64,000 bases of DNA from Solidesulfovibrio sp. (GTDB lineage Bacteria > Desulfobacterota > Desulfovibrionia > Desulfovibrionales > Desulfovibrionaceae). The notes beneath the pieces were generated by a model. The model was not told where the DNA came from. It worked only from the letters and a program-made list of their open reading frames with translations, and ran no database searches. Location: NCBI RefSeq assembly GCF_038562415.1, contig NZ_JBCFBA010000004.1, positions 168,420 through 232,419 of the forward strand, read 5' to 3'. This document shows, in pieces, positions 56,405-64,000 of this stretch. Numbering within the stretch: position 1 is the first letter of the stretch; each line of letters opens with the position of its first letter. The translations under genes and the position numbers were made by a program.

Positions 56405-57370
56405 ATGTCCAAGCATTTCCTGGCCGCCCTATGCGCCGGCCTGGCCGGCCTGACCCTGGCCGCGACGGCCTACGCCGCCGACCCCCAGAAAAAGCCCGAG
56501 GATTTCCGCGACCTCAAATGGGGCGCCGCCCCGACGAGCCTGCCCGGGCTCAGCCAGATCGAGCGAGACGGCGACATCGTCCACTACGAGCGCACGGGCG
56601 AGAAAAAGGACCTCGGCGGCGTGTCCCTCAAGCACGTGACCTATTCCTTTTACAAAAACCAGTTCTACCACGCCGAGATCGACTACGAGGGCGCAAGCGC
56701 GGGGGCGGCCCTGCAGCAGAGCCTGGAGGCCAAGTACGGCCCCCCCGACGCCGTGCGCGAAAAGACCGACCCCTCGGGCAAGCCCTATGTGGTGGCCACC
56801 TGGAACTGGCCCGGCCACGCCTTCATCGGCAACCGCCACGACCAGGACGGCAGCCGGGGCCGGGTGTTCTACTTCTACGCCCCCATAACCGACGCCTCGG
56901 CCAAGGCCCAAGGCTTCGCCCCGCCGCCGGCCCCGGCCAAGACGGCCCCGGGCGACGGCGCCACCTACAAGGTCAAGAAGGGCGACAGCCTGGAGCGCAT
57001 CGCCAAAAGCCTCGGCATCGGCGAGGAAGCGCTCGTCGCCGCCAACCCGGGCCTGACCGACAAGAACCTCAAGGCCGGCGCCACCCTCGCCGTGCCCGCC
57101 GCCCCGGGCAAAAGCCCGGACGCCACCTGGGGCAAACCCAGCCCCGCCCCGGCCGGTTCCGTCGTCACCTACACCGTCAGGGAGGGCGACATCCTGTCGA
57201 AAGTGGCCAACAGCCACGGCGCGCGCACCCGCGACGTCATCGGCGCCAATCCCGGCATCAACCCCGACGCCCTGCGCCCGGGCACGGTGCTCAAAATCCC
57301 CGTCAAGGGCGGCGACACCCCCACCGAGGTCGTGGCGCCCCCGGCGTCGGAGGGTCCGGCCGCGCCGTGA
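56405..57370 (+). CDS. Exported protein with two LysM domains
   Basis: The 321 residues begin with a signal peptide (FLAALCAGLAGLTLAATAYA). The middle has a domain of unknown type (FRDLKWGAAPTSLPGL, LEAKYGPPDAV), then two LysM repeats (YKVKKGDSLERIAKSLGI and YTVREGDILSKVANSHGA) separated by a Pro-rich linker. LysM binds peptidoglycan, so the protein probably sits on the wall. GGAGG lies 10 bases before the ATG at 56405; an ATG nine bases earlier is too close to it. It follows motB by 50 bases. Confidence 0.8.
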   Translation: MSKHFLAALCAGLAGLTLAATAYAADPQKKPEDFRDLKWGAAPTSLPGLSQIERDGDIVHYERTGEKKDLGGVSLKHVTYSFYKNQFYHAEIDYEGASAGAALQQSLEAKYGPPDAVREKTDPSGKPYVVATWNWPGHAFIGNRHDQDGSRGRVFYFYAPITDASAKAQGFAPPPAPAKTAPGDGATYKVKKGDSLERIAKSLGIGEEALVAANPGLTDKNLKAGATLAVPAAPGKSPDATWGKPSPAPAGSVVTYTVREGDILSKVANSHGARTRDVIGANPGINPDALRPGTVLKIPVKGGDTPTEVVAPPASEGPAAP

Positions 57371-57446
57371 TCGGACCTTCCTATGGATAGCCGTCTTTCC
57401 CATTTAACTTAGCGATTTGCCGGAACAATTGCAGCATGGTAAGCCT

Positions 57447-57478
57447 GTAGGGTCGCGGGATTTCCCAGGCGACCCTAC
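57447..57478 (+). promoter_or_regulatory. 10-bp inverted repeat ending 3 bases before a start codon
   Basis: GTAGGGTCGC and GCGACCCTAC flank a 12-base loop that can itself pair GGG/CCC. The ATG of the MauE-like gene follows at 57482. No ribosome site lies outside the hairpin. It may mask translation or bind a regulator. Confidence 0.6.
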
Positions 57479-57481
57479 GCC

Positions 57482-57979
57482 ATGCGCCACATACGAAGCC
57501 TCCTGTCCTCGATCCGGACCTACCGGGCCGTCCGCGCCGTCCTGGCCGTGTCCTTCCTCGCGGCCGGCCTGCTCAAGCTGGCCGACGTCCGCGCCTTCGG
57601 CCTGACCATCAAAGCCTTCGCCATCCTGCCCACGGATCTGGTCACGCCCGTGGCCGTGGTCCTGCCGGTGCTGGAGGTCGTCGGCGGCGCGCTGCTGCTG
57701 GTGGACGCCCCCGGCGGCCTGGCCATCGTGGGCGGGCTGCTGGCCCTTTTTATCGCCGTGGTGGCCAACGCCATCCGCCAGGGCCTGGCCATCGACTGCG
57801 GCTGCTACGGCCCGGGTGATCCCGAGGGCGCGGTCTACCACGGTCTGTGGCCCACCCTGTGGCGCGATCTGGCGATGCTCGCCGGCGTGGCCTACTGCCT
57901 GCTGTGGCGCCGCGTTCGCGCCACCGCTCCCCCCAACCCCCAACCCGACAAGGAGCCTGCATGCGCGCCCTCAAACTGA
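57482..57979 (+). CDS. MauE/DoxX-like membrane protein
   Basis: The 165 residues have four hydrophobic segments and the family motif GLAIDCGCYGPGD. MauE proteins help form disulfides or maturate partner proteins at the membrane; the cysteine pair here supports a redox role. An upstream TAA and the lack of other start codons fix the start at 57482, directly behind a hairpin. The 3' end overlaps the rhodanese gene by 19 bases, so they are a unit. Confidence 0.8.
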   Translation: MRHIRSLLSSIRTYRAVRAVLAVSFLAAGLLKLADVRAFGLTIKAFAILPTDLVTPVAVVLPVLEVVGGALLLVDAPGGLAIVGGLLALFIAVVANAIRQGLAIDCGCYGPGDPEGAVYHGLWPTLWRDLAMLAGVAYCLLWRRVRATAPPNPQPDKEPACAPSN

Positions 57980-58485
57980 TGCCGACATTCGCCCTCCTGG
58001 CCGTCTTCTGCCTGCTGGCCGGCCCGGCCCTGGCCGACAAGTTCGAGGACGAAACCGCCAAGGAGAAGGAAGCCGTCAAGCTCGTGCGCGACACCCAGAA
58101 GGGCGGCTACGGCCTGGTGTCCACCGAGGAACTGAAAAAATGGCTCGACGAGGGCAAAAAGCTCGTCATCGTGGACACCATGCCCTTCGAGGACAGCTTC
58201 AAGAAGGAGCACATCCCCGGCGCCGTGAACTTCCTGTTCCCCATCCCCGACATGGAGCAATGGGACGCCAAGGAGACCGGCGGCAAGACCGAGGCCGACT
58301 TCGCCAAGCTGCTGGGCCCCGACAAGGACGCCACCATCGTGGTCTACTGCGGTTTCGTCAAATGCACCCGCAGCCACAACGGAGCGGTCTGGGCCAAAAA
58401 GCTTGGCTACAAGAACGTGGTGCGCTACCCTGGCGGCATCTTCGCCTGGAAAGGCGCCGGCTACCCCGTGGAAGCGGCGAAGTAG
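57961..58485 (+). CDS. Exported rhodanese-like protein
   Basis: The 174 residues begin with a signal peptide (FALLAVFCLLAGPALA) and a rhodanese domain with VDTMPFEDSFKKEHIPGAVN and the active-site loop VVYCGFVKCTRSHNGA, with catalytic Cys in YCG. It likely handles sulfane sulfur in the periplasm, working with the MauE-like protein encoded upstream. Specific donor and acceptor are unknown. Repeat copy 4 follows. Confidence 0.85.
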   Translation: MRALKLMPTFALLAVFCLLAGPALADKFEDETAKEKEAVKLVRDTQKGGYGLVSTEELKKWLDEGKKLVIVDTMPFEDSFKKEHIPGAVNFLFPIPDMEQWDAKETGGKTEADFAKLLGPDKDATIVVYCGFVKCTRSHNGAVWAKKLGYKNVVRYPGGIFAWKGAGYPVEAAK

Positions 58486-58497
58486 CGTTGTAAAACA

Positions 58498-58556
58498 GGA
58501 ATGCCTCCGGCGGCCAGGAGGGGCAACGGCCCCTCCTGGACCTCCCGAAAGGGGGG
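58498..58556 (+). repeat. Dispersed 3' two-hairpin element, copy 4
   Basis: Downstream of the rhodanese gene, same orientation. Hairpin 1 is CCAGGAGGGGC/GCCCCTCCTGG with loop AACG; hairpin 2 is CTCCC/GGGGG with loop GAAA. Confidence 0.8.
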
Positions 58557-58589
58557 AGCCGATTGCTCGCTTGGCCACGAGTCTCCCTT

Positions 58590-59216
58590 ATGCTGTTGTT
58601 CGATTTTTTCCGTCGCCATCCCCTGCCCGAGCCGCCGGCCGCGCCGCACCGTGAAACCGGTGCGGAACCGGCTTCCCGGCCGTTGCGCGAGGACGCCCTG
58701 GCCCGGGCCGTGGGCAAAAAGGCGGCCGCGCTTTTTTCCCACCGCAAGCTGCTGTGCGCCGAGGCCATCCTGGTGGCCGTCAACGAATCCTTCGGCGCGC
58801 CCCTGACCGAGGATCAAGCCGTGGGCCTGGGTGCCGGCCTGACCGCCGGCCTGGGCGACCGGGGCTGCCTGTGCGGCGGCGTGGCCGGGGCCTGCCTGGC
58901 CGTCGGCGCCGTGTGCGCGCGCGGGGACCATGCCGGCTCGCGCGCCGCCGTGCGCCGCGAAGCCGCCGCCATCCACGAGGCCTTTGTCCGCAAGCACAAG
59001 TCCGCCTGCTGCCGGGTGCTCACCAAGCCCGTGAAAGACGACGGCAAGGCCCACGCCGCCCAGTGCGCCCTGCTGACCGGCTACGGGGCGGAACTGGCCG
59101 CGCGCTCCATCCTGCGCCTGCGCCCGGAACTCCTGGATTGCCCCGAGGCCGCCACCGCCCGGGAAGGCCGCCTGTGCGGCCGGCTCAAGTGGCTGCTGTC
59201 CTTTTGGTGCCGCTAG
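58590..59216 (+). CDS. C_GCAxxG_C_C family redox-type protein
   Basis: The 208 residues from MLLFDFFRRH show the cysteine spacing of this family: LLCAEAILVAVNESFG, GCLCGGVAGACLAVGAVC, CCRVLTKPV and a C-terminal LCGRLKWLLSFWC. The family is widespread in anaerobes and presumed to bind metal or act in redox chemistry, but its function is unknown. No signal peptide. The ATG lacks a strong ribosome site. Confidence 0.75.
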   Translation: MLLFDFFRRHPLPEPPAAPHRETGAEPASRPLREDALARAVGKKAAALFSHRKLLCAEAILVAVNESFGAPLTEDQAVGLGAGLTAGLGDRGCLCGGVAGACLAVGAVCARGDHAGSRAAVRREAAAIHEAFVRKHKSACCRVLTKPVKDDGKAHAAQCALLTGYGAELAARSILRLRPELLDCPEAATAREGRLCGRLKWLLSFWCR

Positions 59217-59342
59217 GCCGCCTCCTGTTTGATCTTGTCCGCCACAAACCGCTTGCGCGCCGGCGCCATCGCCGCGGCCGGCCCTTGCCCTTGCCGCCCG
59301 GCGGCGCTATGCCCCGCCCGACAAGGGACCAAGGAGTGTCGC

Positions 59343-60203
59343 ATGACCCGTCGCAACCGCCTCGCGCTTTTCGTTTTCTGCTGCCTGCTTTGCACCGCCC
59401 CGGCCACGGCGCAACCCCTGTCCCCGGACGCCCGGCGCGGCCTGGCCGTCCTGGCCACGGCCTATCCCGGAATCCTCGCCGCCATCGAGGTCGCCCCGGC
59501 CGGCCGCGTCACGGCCGTCCTGTCCGACGGGGCACGCGTCGTCTACGACGACGGGCGGCCCCGCACGCCCGAGCAGCTCGTCGACGACCCCGACCTCAAG
59601 TCCATGTTCGTCCAGCCCTATCCCCTGGGGCCGGTCGTCGGCGAACCGGCGAGGGGATTCTCCCCCGGCCGCCAACGCGTCCTGCCGCTTTTTTTCGCCC
59701 TCTACGGGCACGACAAGGCCCAGGTGTCCGTCAACCTCCGGCCGGTGCGCTTTTTCAGCCAGACCATCCCGTTCAATGCCCGCCAGGGCGCGGCCGAGGC
59801 CTTCGCCCGGGTGACCGCCAGGCTCGAAAAGCTGGCGGCGACCGATCCGAGGATCACCCGATACCTGCTGCCGGCCTCGGGCGGCCTGGTCTGGCGGATG
59901 ATCGCCGGCACCCACAACCTCTCGGCCCATGCCTTCGCCGTGGCCGTGGATGTGAGCCCCCGGGGCAACCCCTACTGGCGCAACCTGCCGCGTGGCCAGA
60001 ATATCCTTTCCGTGCGCCAGGCCTTCCCGGCCGCGGTGGTGGCCGCCTTCGAGGCCGAGGGCTTCATCTGGGGCGGCAAGTGGTCGGAGTTCGACCTCAT
60101 GCACTTCGAGTACCGGCCGGAACTGCTCCTGGCCGCCCGGCTCGCCCGGGGCGAGGCCGTGCCCCTGGCTTCGGTCGACGGCCTGATTCGGCCGGGCCGG
60201 TAG
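59343..60203 (+). CDS. M15-type D-alanyl-D-alanine carboxypeptidase-like protein
   Basis: The 286 residues have a signal peptide (LALFVFCCLLCTAPATA) and a C-terminal M15 metallopeptidase domain with zinc ligands in SAHAFAVAVDVSP and FDLMHFEYRPEL, and WGGKWSEF between them. It would trim peptidoglycan stem peptides in the periplasm. AAGGAG precedes the ATG. It stands alone upstream of the hydrogenase control region. Confidence 0.88.
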   Translation: MTRRNRLALFVFCCLLCTAPATAQPLSPDARRGLAVLATAYPGILAAIEVAPAGRVTAVLSDGARVVYDDGRPRTPEQLVDDPDLKSMFVQPYPLGPVVGEPARGFSPGRQRVLPLFFALYGHDKAQVSVNLRPVRFFSQTIPFNARQGAAEAFARVTARLEKLAATDPRITRYLLPASGGLVWRMIAGTHNLSAHAFAVAVDVSPRGNPYWRNLPRGQNILSVRQAFPAAVVAAFEAEGFIWGGKWSEFDLMHFEYRPELLLAARLARGEAVPLASVDGLIRPGR

Positions 60204-60540
60204 GCGTCGCCGTCGCGTCGCCGGTCCGTTATCCGTACGACATGCTGCATACGATTCAGAAATTCATATCCAGAACTTCTTCCAGCAGGTTCCCCTCGTA
60301 ACACCCTCGAATCACGTGAAAATTCTGACAAACCCCATTGACGTCGCCGGCAAGGCGTGATTTACTGCGACAGGGAATACGTACTTCGGCTGGCTCTTTT
60401 TGAAGGGACCGCCAGGCGGCGCGGCAACGGGGTGCAGCCCCGTGGCGCTGCTTTTCGGCCGACGCGAGGGATGGTGGCGACAAGCCCAGGCGCCGACAGG
60501 CGTCCCGGCATGTCCTTGTTGAAAACAAAGGAGGACGTTT
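60204..60540 (+). promoter_or_regulatory. Control region of the hydrogenase operon
   Basis: A sigma70-like pair, TTGACG (60338-60343) and TTTACT (60361-60366) with 17-base spacing, gives a leader of about 170 bases. A strong AAAGGAGG sits nine bases before hynB. I saw no clear FNR- or NiFe-specific operator and no gene in the 337 bases. Confidence 0.5.
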
Positions 60541-61485
60541 ATGAACTTTTCCGTGGGTCTTGGCAGGGATGATGCGGAAAAACGGCTTGAGCAAAACGGC
60601 GTCTCCCGCCGCGACTTCATGAAATTCTGCGCCACCGTGGCGGCGGCCATGGGCATGGGCCCGGCGTTCGCCCCCAAGGTGGCCCAGGCCCTGACCGCCA
60701 AGCGCCGCCCCTCCGTCGTGTGGCTGCACAACGCCGAGTGCACCGGGTGCACCGAGGCGGCGATCAGGACCATCAAACCCTTCATCGATTCGCTCATCCT
60801 CGACACCATCTCCCTGGACTACCAGGAAACCATCATGGCCGCCGCCGGCGAAGCCGCCGAGGACGCCCTGCACAAGGCCGTCGAGTCCCCCGACGGCTTC
60901 TACCTGGTGGTCGAGGGCGGCCTGCCCACCATCGACGGCGGCAACTGGGGCATGGTCTCCGGGCATCCCATGCTCGAGACCACCAAGAAGCTCGCCCCCA
61001 AGGCCAAGGGCGTCATCTGCATCGGCACCTGCTCCTGCTACGGCGGCATCCAGAAGGCCAAGCCCAATCCCAGCCAGGCCGTGAGCATCACCGACGGCAC
61101 GGGCATCAAGACCATCAACATCGCCGGCTGCCCGCCCAACCCCATCAACTTCATCGGCGCCGTGGTCCATGTCCTCGAAAAGGGCATCCCGGAACTCGAT
61201 GCCAACGGCCGCCCGAAGATTTTCTTCGGCGAACTCGTCCACGACAACTGTCCGAGGCTCAAGCATTTCGAAGCGTCCGAATTCGCTCCCTCCTTTGATT
61301 CCGACGAGGCCAAGAAGGGTTTCTGCCTGTACGAACTCGGCTGCAAGGGCCCCGTTACCTACAACAACTGCCCGAAAGTGCTGTTCAACCAGGTCAACTG
61401 GCCCGTCCAGGCCGGCCATCCCTGCATCGGTTGCAGCGAGCCGGATTTCTGGGACACCATGACCCCCTTCTACGAGCAGGGCTAA
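60541..61485 (+). CDS. hynB: Periplasmic [NiFe] hydrogenase small subunit
   Basis: Electron-transfer subunit of 314 residues. It has a twin-arginine signal (SRRDFMKF) with cleavage probably after A50 ([12 protein letters not shown]). Three Fe-S clusters are supported by [18 protein letters not shown] and AGCPPNP (proximal), HDNCPRL and [11 protein letters not shown] (distal), and NNCPK and [13 protein letters not shown] (medial). No C-terminal membrane helix, so the enzyme is soluble in the periplasm, with cytochrome c3 as usual partner. Very close to what I recall of D. fructosovorans. Confidence 0.97.
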   Translation: MNFSVGLGRDDAEKRLEQNGVSRRDFMKFCATVAAAMGMGPAFAPKVAQALTAKRRPSVVWLHNAECTGCTEAAIRTIKPFIDSLILDTISLDYQETIMAAAGEAAEDALHKAVESPDGFYLVVEGGLPTIDGGNWGMVSGHPMLETTKKLAPKAKGVICIGTCSCYGGIQKAKPNPSQAVSITDGTGIKTINIAGCPPNPINFIGAVVHVLEKGIPELDANGRPKIFFGELVHDNCPRLKHFEASEFAPSFDSDEAKKGFCLYELGCKGPVTYNNCPKVLFNQVNWPVQAGHPCIGCSEPDFWDTMTPFYEQG

Positions 61486-61559
61486 CGACACCCCGCTTCG
61501 CAGTGGCCGAACCTGGAACCAACAATCACGCAGCGCACGTCTCGTGACGGAGGAAGCAT

Positions 61560-63254
61560 ATGGCTGAGAGCAAACCCACGCCGCAATCCACCTTCACCGG
61601 CCCCATCGTGGTCGACCCCATCACCCGGATCGAAGGCCATTTGCGGATCATGGTCGAAGTGGAAAACGGCAAGGTCAAGGACGCCTGGAGTTCTTCGCAG
61701 CTGTTCCGTGGCCTTGAAATCATCCTCAAGGGCCGCGACCCCCGCGACGCCCAGCACTTCACCCAGCGCGCCTGCGGCGTGTGCACCTACGTCCACGCCC
61801 TGGCCTCCACCCGGTGCGTCGACGACGCCGTCAAGGTCAACATCCCCGGCAACGCCCGCATGATGCGAAACCTGGTCATGGCCTCCCAGTACCTCCATGA
61901 CCACATCGTGCACTTCTACCACCTCCACGCCCTGGACTGGGTGGACGTGACCAACGCGCTCAAGGCCGACCCGCAAAAGGCCGCCAAGCTGGCCGCCTCC
62001 ATCGCCCCGGCCCGCCCCGGCAACTCCGCCGAGACCCTCAAGGCCGTCCAGGACAAGCTGAAAGCCTTCGTCGAATCCGGACAGCTCGGCATCTTCACCA
62101 ACGCCTACTTCCTCGGCGGCCACAAGGCCTACTACCTGCCGCCCGAGGTCGACCTCATCGCCACCGCCCACTACCTGGAAGCCCTGCACCTGCAGGTCAA
62201 GGCGGCCAGCGCCATGGCCATCCTCGGCGGCAAGAACCCCCACACCCAGTTCACCGTGGTGGGCGGCTGCTCCAACTACCAGGCCATGACCAAGGACCCC
62301 CTGGCCAACTACCTGGCGCTCACCCAGGAAGTCTGCAAGTTCGTCAATGACGTCTACATCCCGGACCTGCTGGCCGTGGCCGGCTTCTACAAGGACTGGG
62401 GCGGCATCGGCGGCTGCACCAACTACATGGCCTTCGGCGAGTTCGCCACCGACGAAAGCACGCCCGAAAAGCACATGGCCTCGTCCTACTTCCCGGCCGG
62501 CGTCATCATGGGCCGCGACCTCGGCAAGGTGGACGGCGTCGACCTCGGCGCCATCTACGAGGACGTCAAATACTCCTGGTACAAGCCCGGCGCCGACGGC
62601 CTGCACCCCTACGACGGCGTCACCGATCCCAAGTACACCAAGCTCGACGACAAGGACCACTACTCCTGGATGAAGGCCCCCCGCTACAAGGGCAAGGCCA
62701 TGGAAGTCGGCCCCCTGGCCCGCACGTTCGTTGCCTACGCCAAGGGACAGCCGGAATTCAAGAAGGTCGTGGACATGGTCCTCGGCAAGCTGTCCGTGCC
62801 GGCCACGGCCCTGCACTCGACGCTGGGCCGCACCGCCGCCCGCGGCATCGAGACGGCCATCGTCGCCGCCAACATGGAAAAGTGGATCAAGGAATTCGCC
62901 GACAGCTCGGCCAAGGACAACACCCTGTGCGCCAAGTGGGAAATGCCCGACGAGTCCAAGGGCGTCGGCCTGGTGGACGCCCCGCGCGGCGCCCTGTCCC
63001 ACTGGATCCGCATCAAGGGCAAGAAGATCGACAACTTCCAGCTGGTCGTGCCCTCGACCTGGAACCTCGGCCCCCGCGGCGCCCAGGGCGACAAGAGCCC
63101 CGTCGAAGAGGCGCTCATCGGCACGCCCATCGCCGATCCCAAGCGCCCGGTGGAAATCCTGCGCACGGTCCACGCCTTCGACCCCTGCATCGCCTGCGGC
63201 GTGCACGTCATCGAGCCCGAGACCAACGAGATCCTCAAGTTCCGGGTTTCCTAA
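61560..63254 (+). CDS. hynA: Periplasmic [NiFe] hydrogenase large subunit
   Basis: Catalytic subunit of 564 residues. Nickel ligands are C72 and C75 (RACGVCTYVH) and C543 and C546 (DPCIACGVH). All four are cysteine codons, so this is a [NiFe], not [NiFeSe], enzyme. A 15-residue tail (VIEPETNEILKFRVS) after H549 would be removed by the HynC protease once nickel is in place. Exported with hynB by its Tat signal. GACGGAGG precedes the start. Confidence 0.97.
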   Translation: MAESKPTPQSTFTGPIVVDPITRIEGHLRIMVEVENGKVKDAWSSSQLFRGLEIILKGRDPRDAQHFTQRACGVCTYVHALASTRCVDDAVKVNIPGNARMMRNLVMASQYLHDHIVHFYHLHALDWVDVTNALKADPQKAAKLAASIAPARPGNSAETLKAVQDKLKAFVESGQLGIFTNAYFLGGHKAYYLPPEVDLIATAHYLEALHLQVKAASAMAILGGKNPHTQFTVVGGCSNYQAMTKDPLANYLALTQEVCKFVNDVYIPDLLAVAGFYKDWGGIGGCTNYMAFGEFATDESTPEKHMASSYFPAGVIMGRDLGKVDGVDLGAIYEDVKYSWYKPGADGLHPYDGVTDPKYTKLDDKDHYSWMKAPRYKGKAMEVGPLARTFVAYAKGQPEFKKVVDMVLGKLSVPATALHSTLGRTAARGIETAIVAANMEKWIKEFADSSAKDNTLCAKWEMPDESKGVGLVDAPRGALSHWIRIKGKKIDNFQLVVPSTWNLGPRGAQGDKSPVEEALIGTPIADPKRPVEILRTVHAFDPCIACGVHVIEPETNEILKFRVS

Positions 63255-63275
63255 CCCCGGCCCCATGCTGTATAC

Positions 63276-63308
63276 GGAGAACCCGGCTTCGGCCGGGTTC
63301 TCCTTTTT
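63276..63308 (+). terminator. Intrinsic terminator between hynA and hynC
   Basis: A perfect 12-bp stem (63276-63287 with 63292-63303), loop TTCG, then five Ts. It lies inside an apparent operon, 13 bases before hynC, whose ribosome site GGGAGG follows the T-run. Confidence 0.85.
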
Positions 63309-63320
63309 CCGGGAGGTGCC

Positions 63321-63815
63321 ATGTCCGAATCCGCACGCAAAATCCTCATCCTCGGCGTCGGCAACATCCTCTACACCGACGAGGGCGTCGGTGTGCGGGC
63401 CGTGGAACGGCTGCTCGAAACCTTCGATTTTTCCGACAACGTGACCCTCATGGACGGCGGCAACCTGGGCATGCGCCTGATGCAACCGCTCATGGAATCC
63501 GACTACTGCATCGTCCTCGACGCCGTGCTCGGCGGCGACGCGCCCGGCACCATCTACCGCTTCACCGGCGAGGACCTGCGCAAATCCCTGGCCTTCAAGG
63601 ACTCCATGCACCAGTCCGACCTTGTGGACACGCTGATCTACTGCGAACTCGTGGGCAAACGTCCCGAAACCGTGGTCATCGGCATGGAGCCCTTCGATTT
63701 CAAGACCATGGCCGTGGAACTCTCCCCCACCGTGGCCGACCGCCTGCCGGCCATGCTCGATGTGGCGCTCAAGGAACTGGCCGAAGCCGGCGGCACGGCC
63801 TCGGCCAAGGCGTAA
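63321..63815 (+). CDS. hynC: Hydrogenase maturation endopeptidase (HynC/HyaD type)
   Basis: Nickel-dependent protease that cuts the C-terminal tail of the large subunit. The 164 residues have LGVGNILYTDEGVGVRAVE (E21 a nickel ligand), the central VLDAVLGGDAPGT (Asp), and DSMHQSDLVD (His). It follows hynA by 66 bases, beyond a terminator-like hairpin, so less of it may be made than of the structural subunits. Confidence 0.93.
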   Translation: MSESARKILILGVGNILYTDEGVGVRAVERLLETFDFSDNVTLMDGGNLGMRLMQPLMESDYCIVLDAVLGGDAPGTIYRFTGEDLRKSLAFKDSMHQSDLVDTLIYCELVGKRPETVVIGMEPFDFKTMAVELSPTVADRLPAMLDVALKELAEAGGTASAKA

Positions 63816-63846
63816 GCGTAAGGGAAGGGAAGGGAAGGAAAAGGCG

Positions 63847-63904
63847 GGAAGATGCCTCCGGCGGCCGGGGGGCATGATGCCCCCCGGACCCCCTCATCGG
63901 GGAG
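63847..63904 (+). repeat. Dispersed 3' two-hairpin element, copy 5
   Basis: Downstream of hynC, same orientation. Hairpin 1 is CCGGGGGGC/GCCCCCCGG with loop ATGAT; hairpin 2 is CCCC/GGGG with loop TCATC. A short GGGAA-rich run (63818-63840) precedes it. The remaining 96 bases to the window end show nothing recognisable. Confidence 0.8.
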
Positions 63905-64000
63905 GCGGGAAACGGGTGGAAGCGTGGCTGGCGGGCGGTTGTCCGTCGGCGAGGCCGGAATCGGGCCTTTCGATGCCGTCGCTGCGCTCCCGGCTCGAAA

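Noticed and set aside
63180..63206. [NiFeSe] hydrogenase
   Set aside because: The nickel-ligand codons in DPCIACGVH are all TGC, with no TGA, so the enzyme is [NiFe].

Overview
The window looks like the chromosome of a sulfate-reducing deltaproteobacterium of the Desulfovibrionaceae, probably near the Desulfovibrio fructosivorans / Solidesulfovibrio group. The reasons are a soluble periplasmic [NiFe] hydrogenase (hynBA plus hynC) very close to what I remember of D. fructosovorans, a periplasmic selenocysteine formate dehydrogenase with FdhE proteins, two Desulfovibrio-type trimeric porins, a MucR-family regulator, and strong GC bias. Names come from motifs and memory; no database was searched.

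Layout. 1-7 kb: the 3' end of a GT41/OGT-like glycosyltransferase gene, tRNA-Thr(GGU), tatA, a queD-queE-queC operon with divergent queF (preQ0/preQ1 synthesis), a YihY-like membrane protein and a U32-like protein. 7-12 kb: uvrA, a flavodoxin-ferredoxin (EFR1) protein and an unidentified protein. 12-20 kb: three chemoreceptor genes in tandem, two of which share a 184-bp identical block. 20-21 kb: a two-gene AT-rich island of unknown function. 21-25 kb: purDE, mucR and a degenerate EAL protein. 25-32 kb: a tightly packed run mtaB-DUF4416-yicC-remA-gmk-TPR-HDOD-recJ. 32-36 kb: two porins with their own terminators. 36-43 kb: a Sel1-repeat serine protease with a secreted partner, a CysZ-like protein, kup with a possible leader peptide, and tatC with a long repetitive N-terminal tail. 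43-54 kb: a 3D-domain lipoprotein, citrate synthase, the formate dehydrogenase locus flanked by two FdhE-type genes, an LprI-like protein and metX-metW. 54-60 kb: PilZ-motA-motB, a LysM protein, a MauE/rhodanese pair, a C_GCAxxG_C_C protein and an M15 peptidase. 60-64 kb: the hydrogenase operon.

How it fits together. Formate dehydrogenase and hydrogenase both carry twin-arginine signals and would be exported folded by a Tat system, two of whose parts (tatA, tatC) are in the window. Both oxidise substrates in the periplasm and in this family normally feed periplasmic cytochromes c3, which are not encoded here.

The most unusual non-coding signal is a dispersed element, present five times, that always lies just 3' of a gene in that gene's orientation. 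It has a fixed GC-rich head followed by two hairpins whose arms differ between copies but stay complementary. Other points: an attenuator-like leader with no upstream gene at 38.05 kb, a terminator-like hairpin inside the hydrogenase operon, and a hairpin three bases from the mauE-like start. The long antisense ORFs in the GC-rich genes are shadows and were left out.
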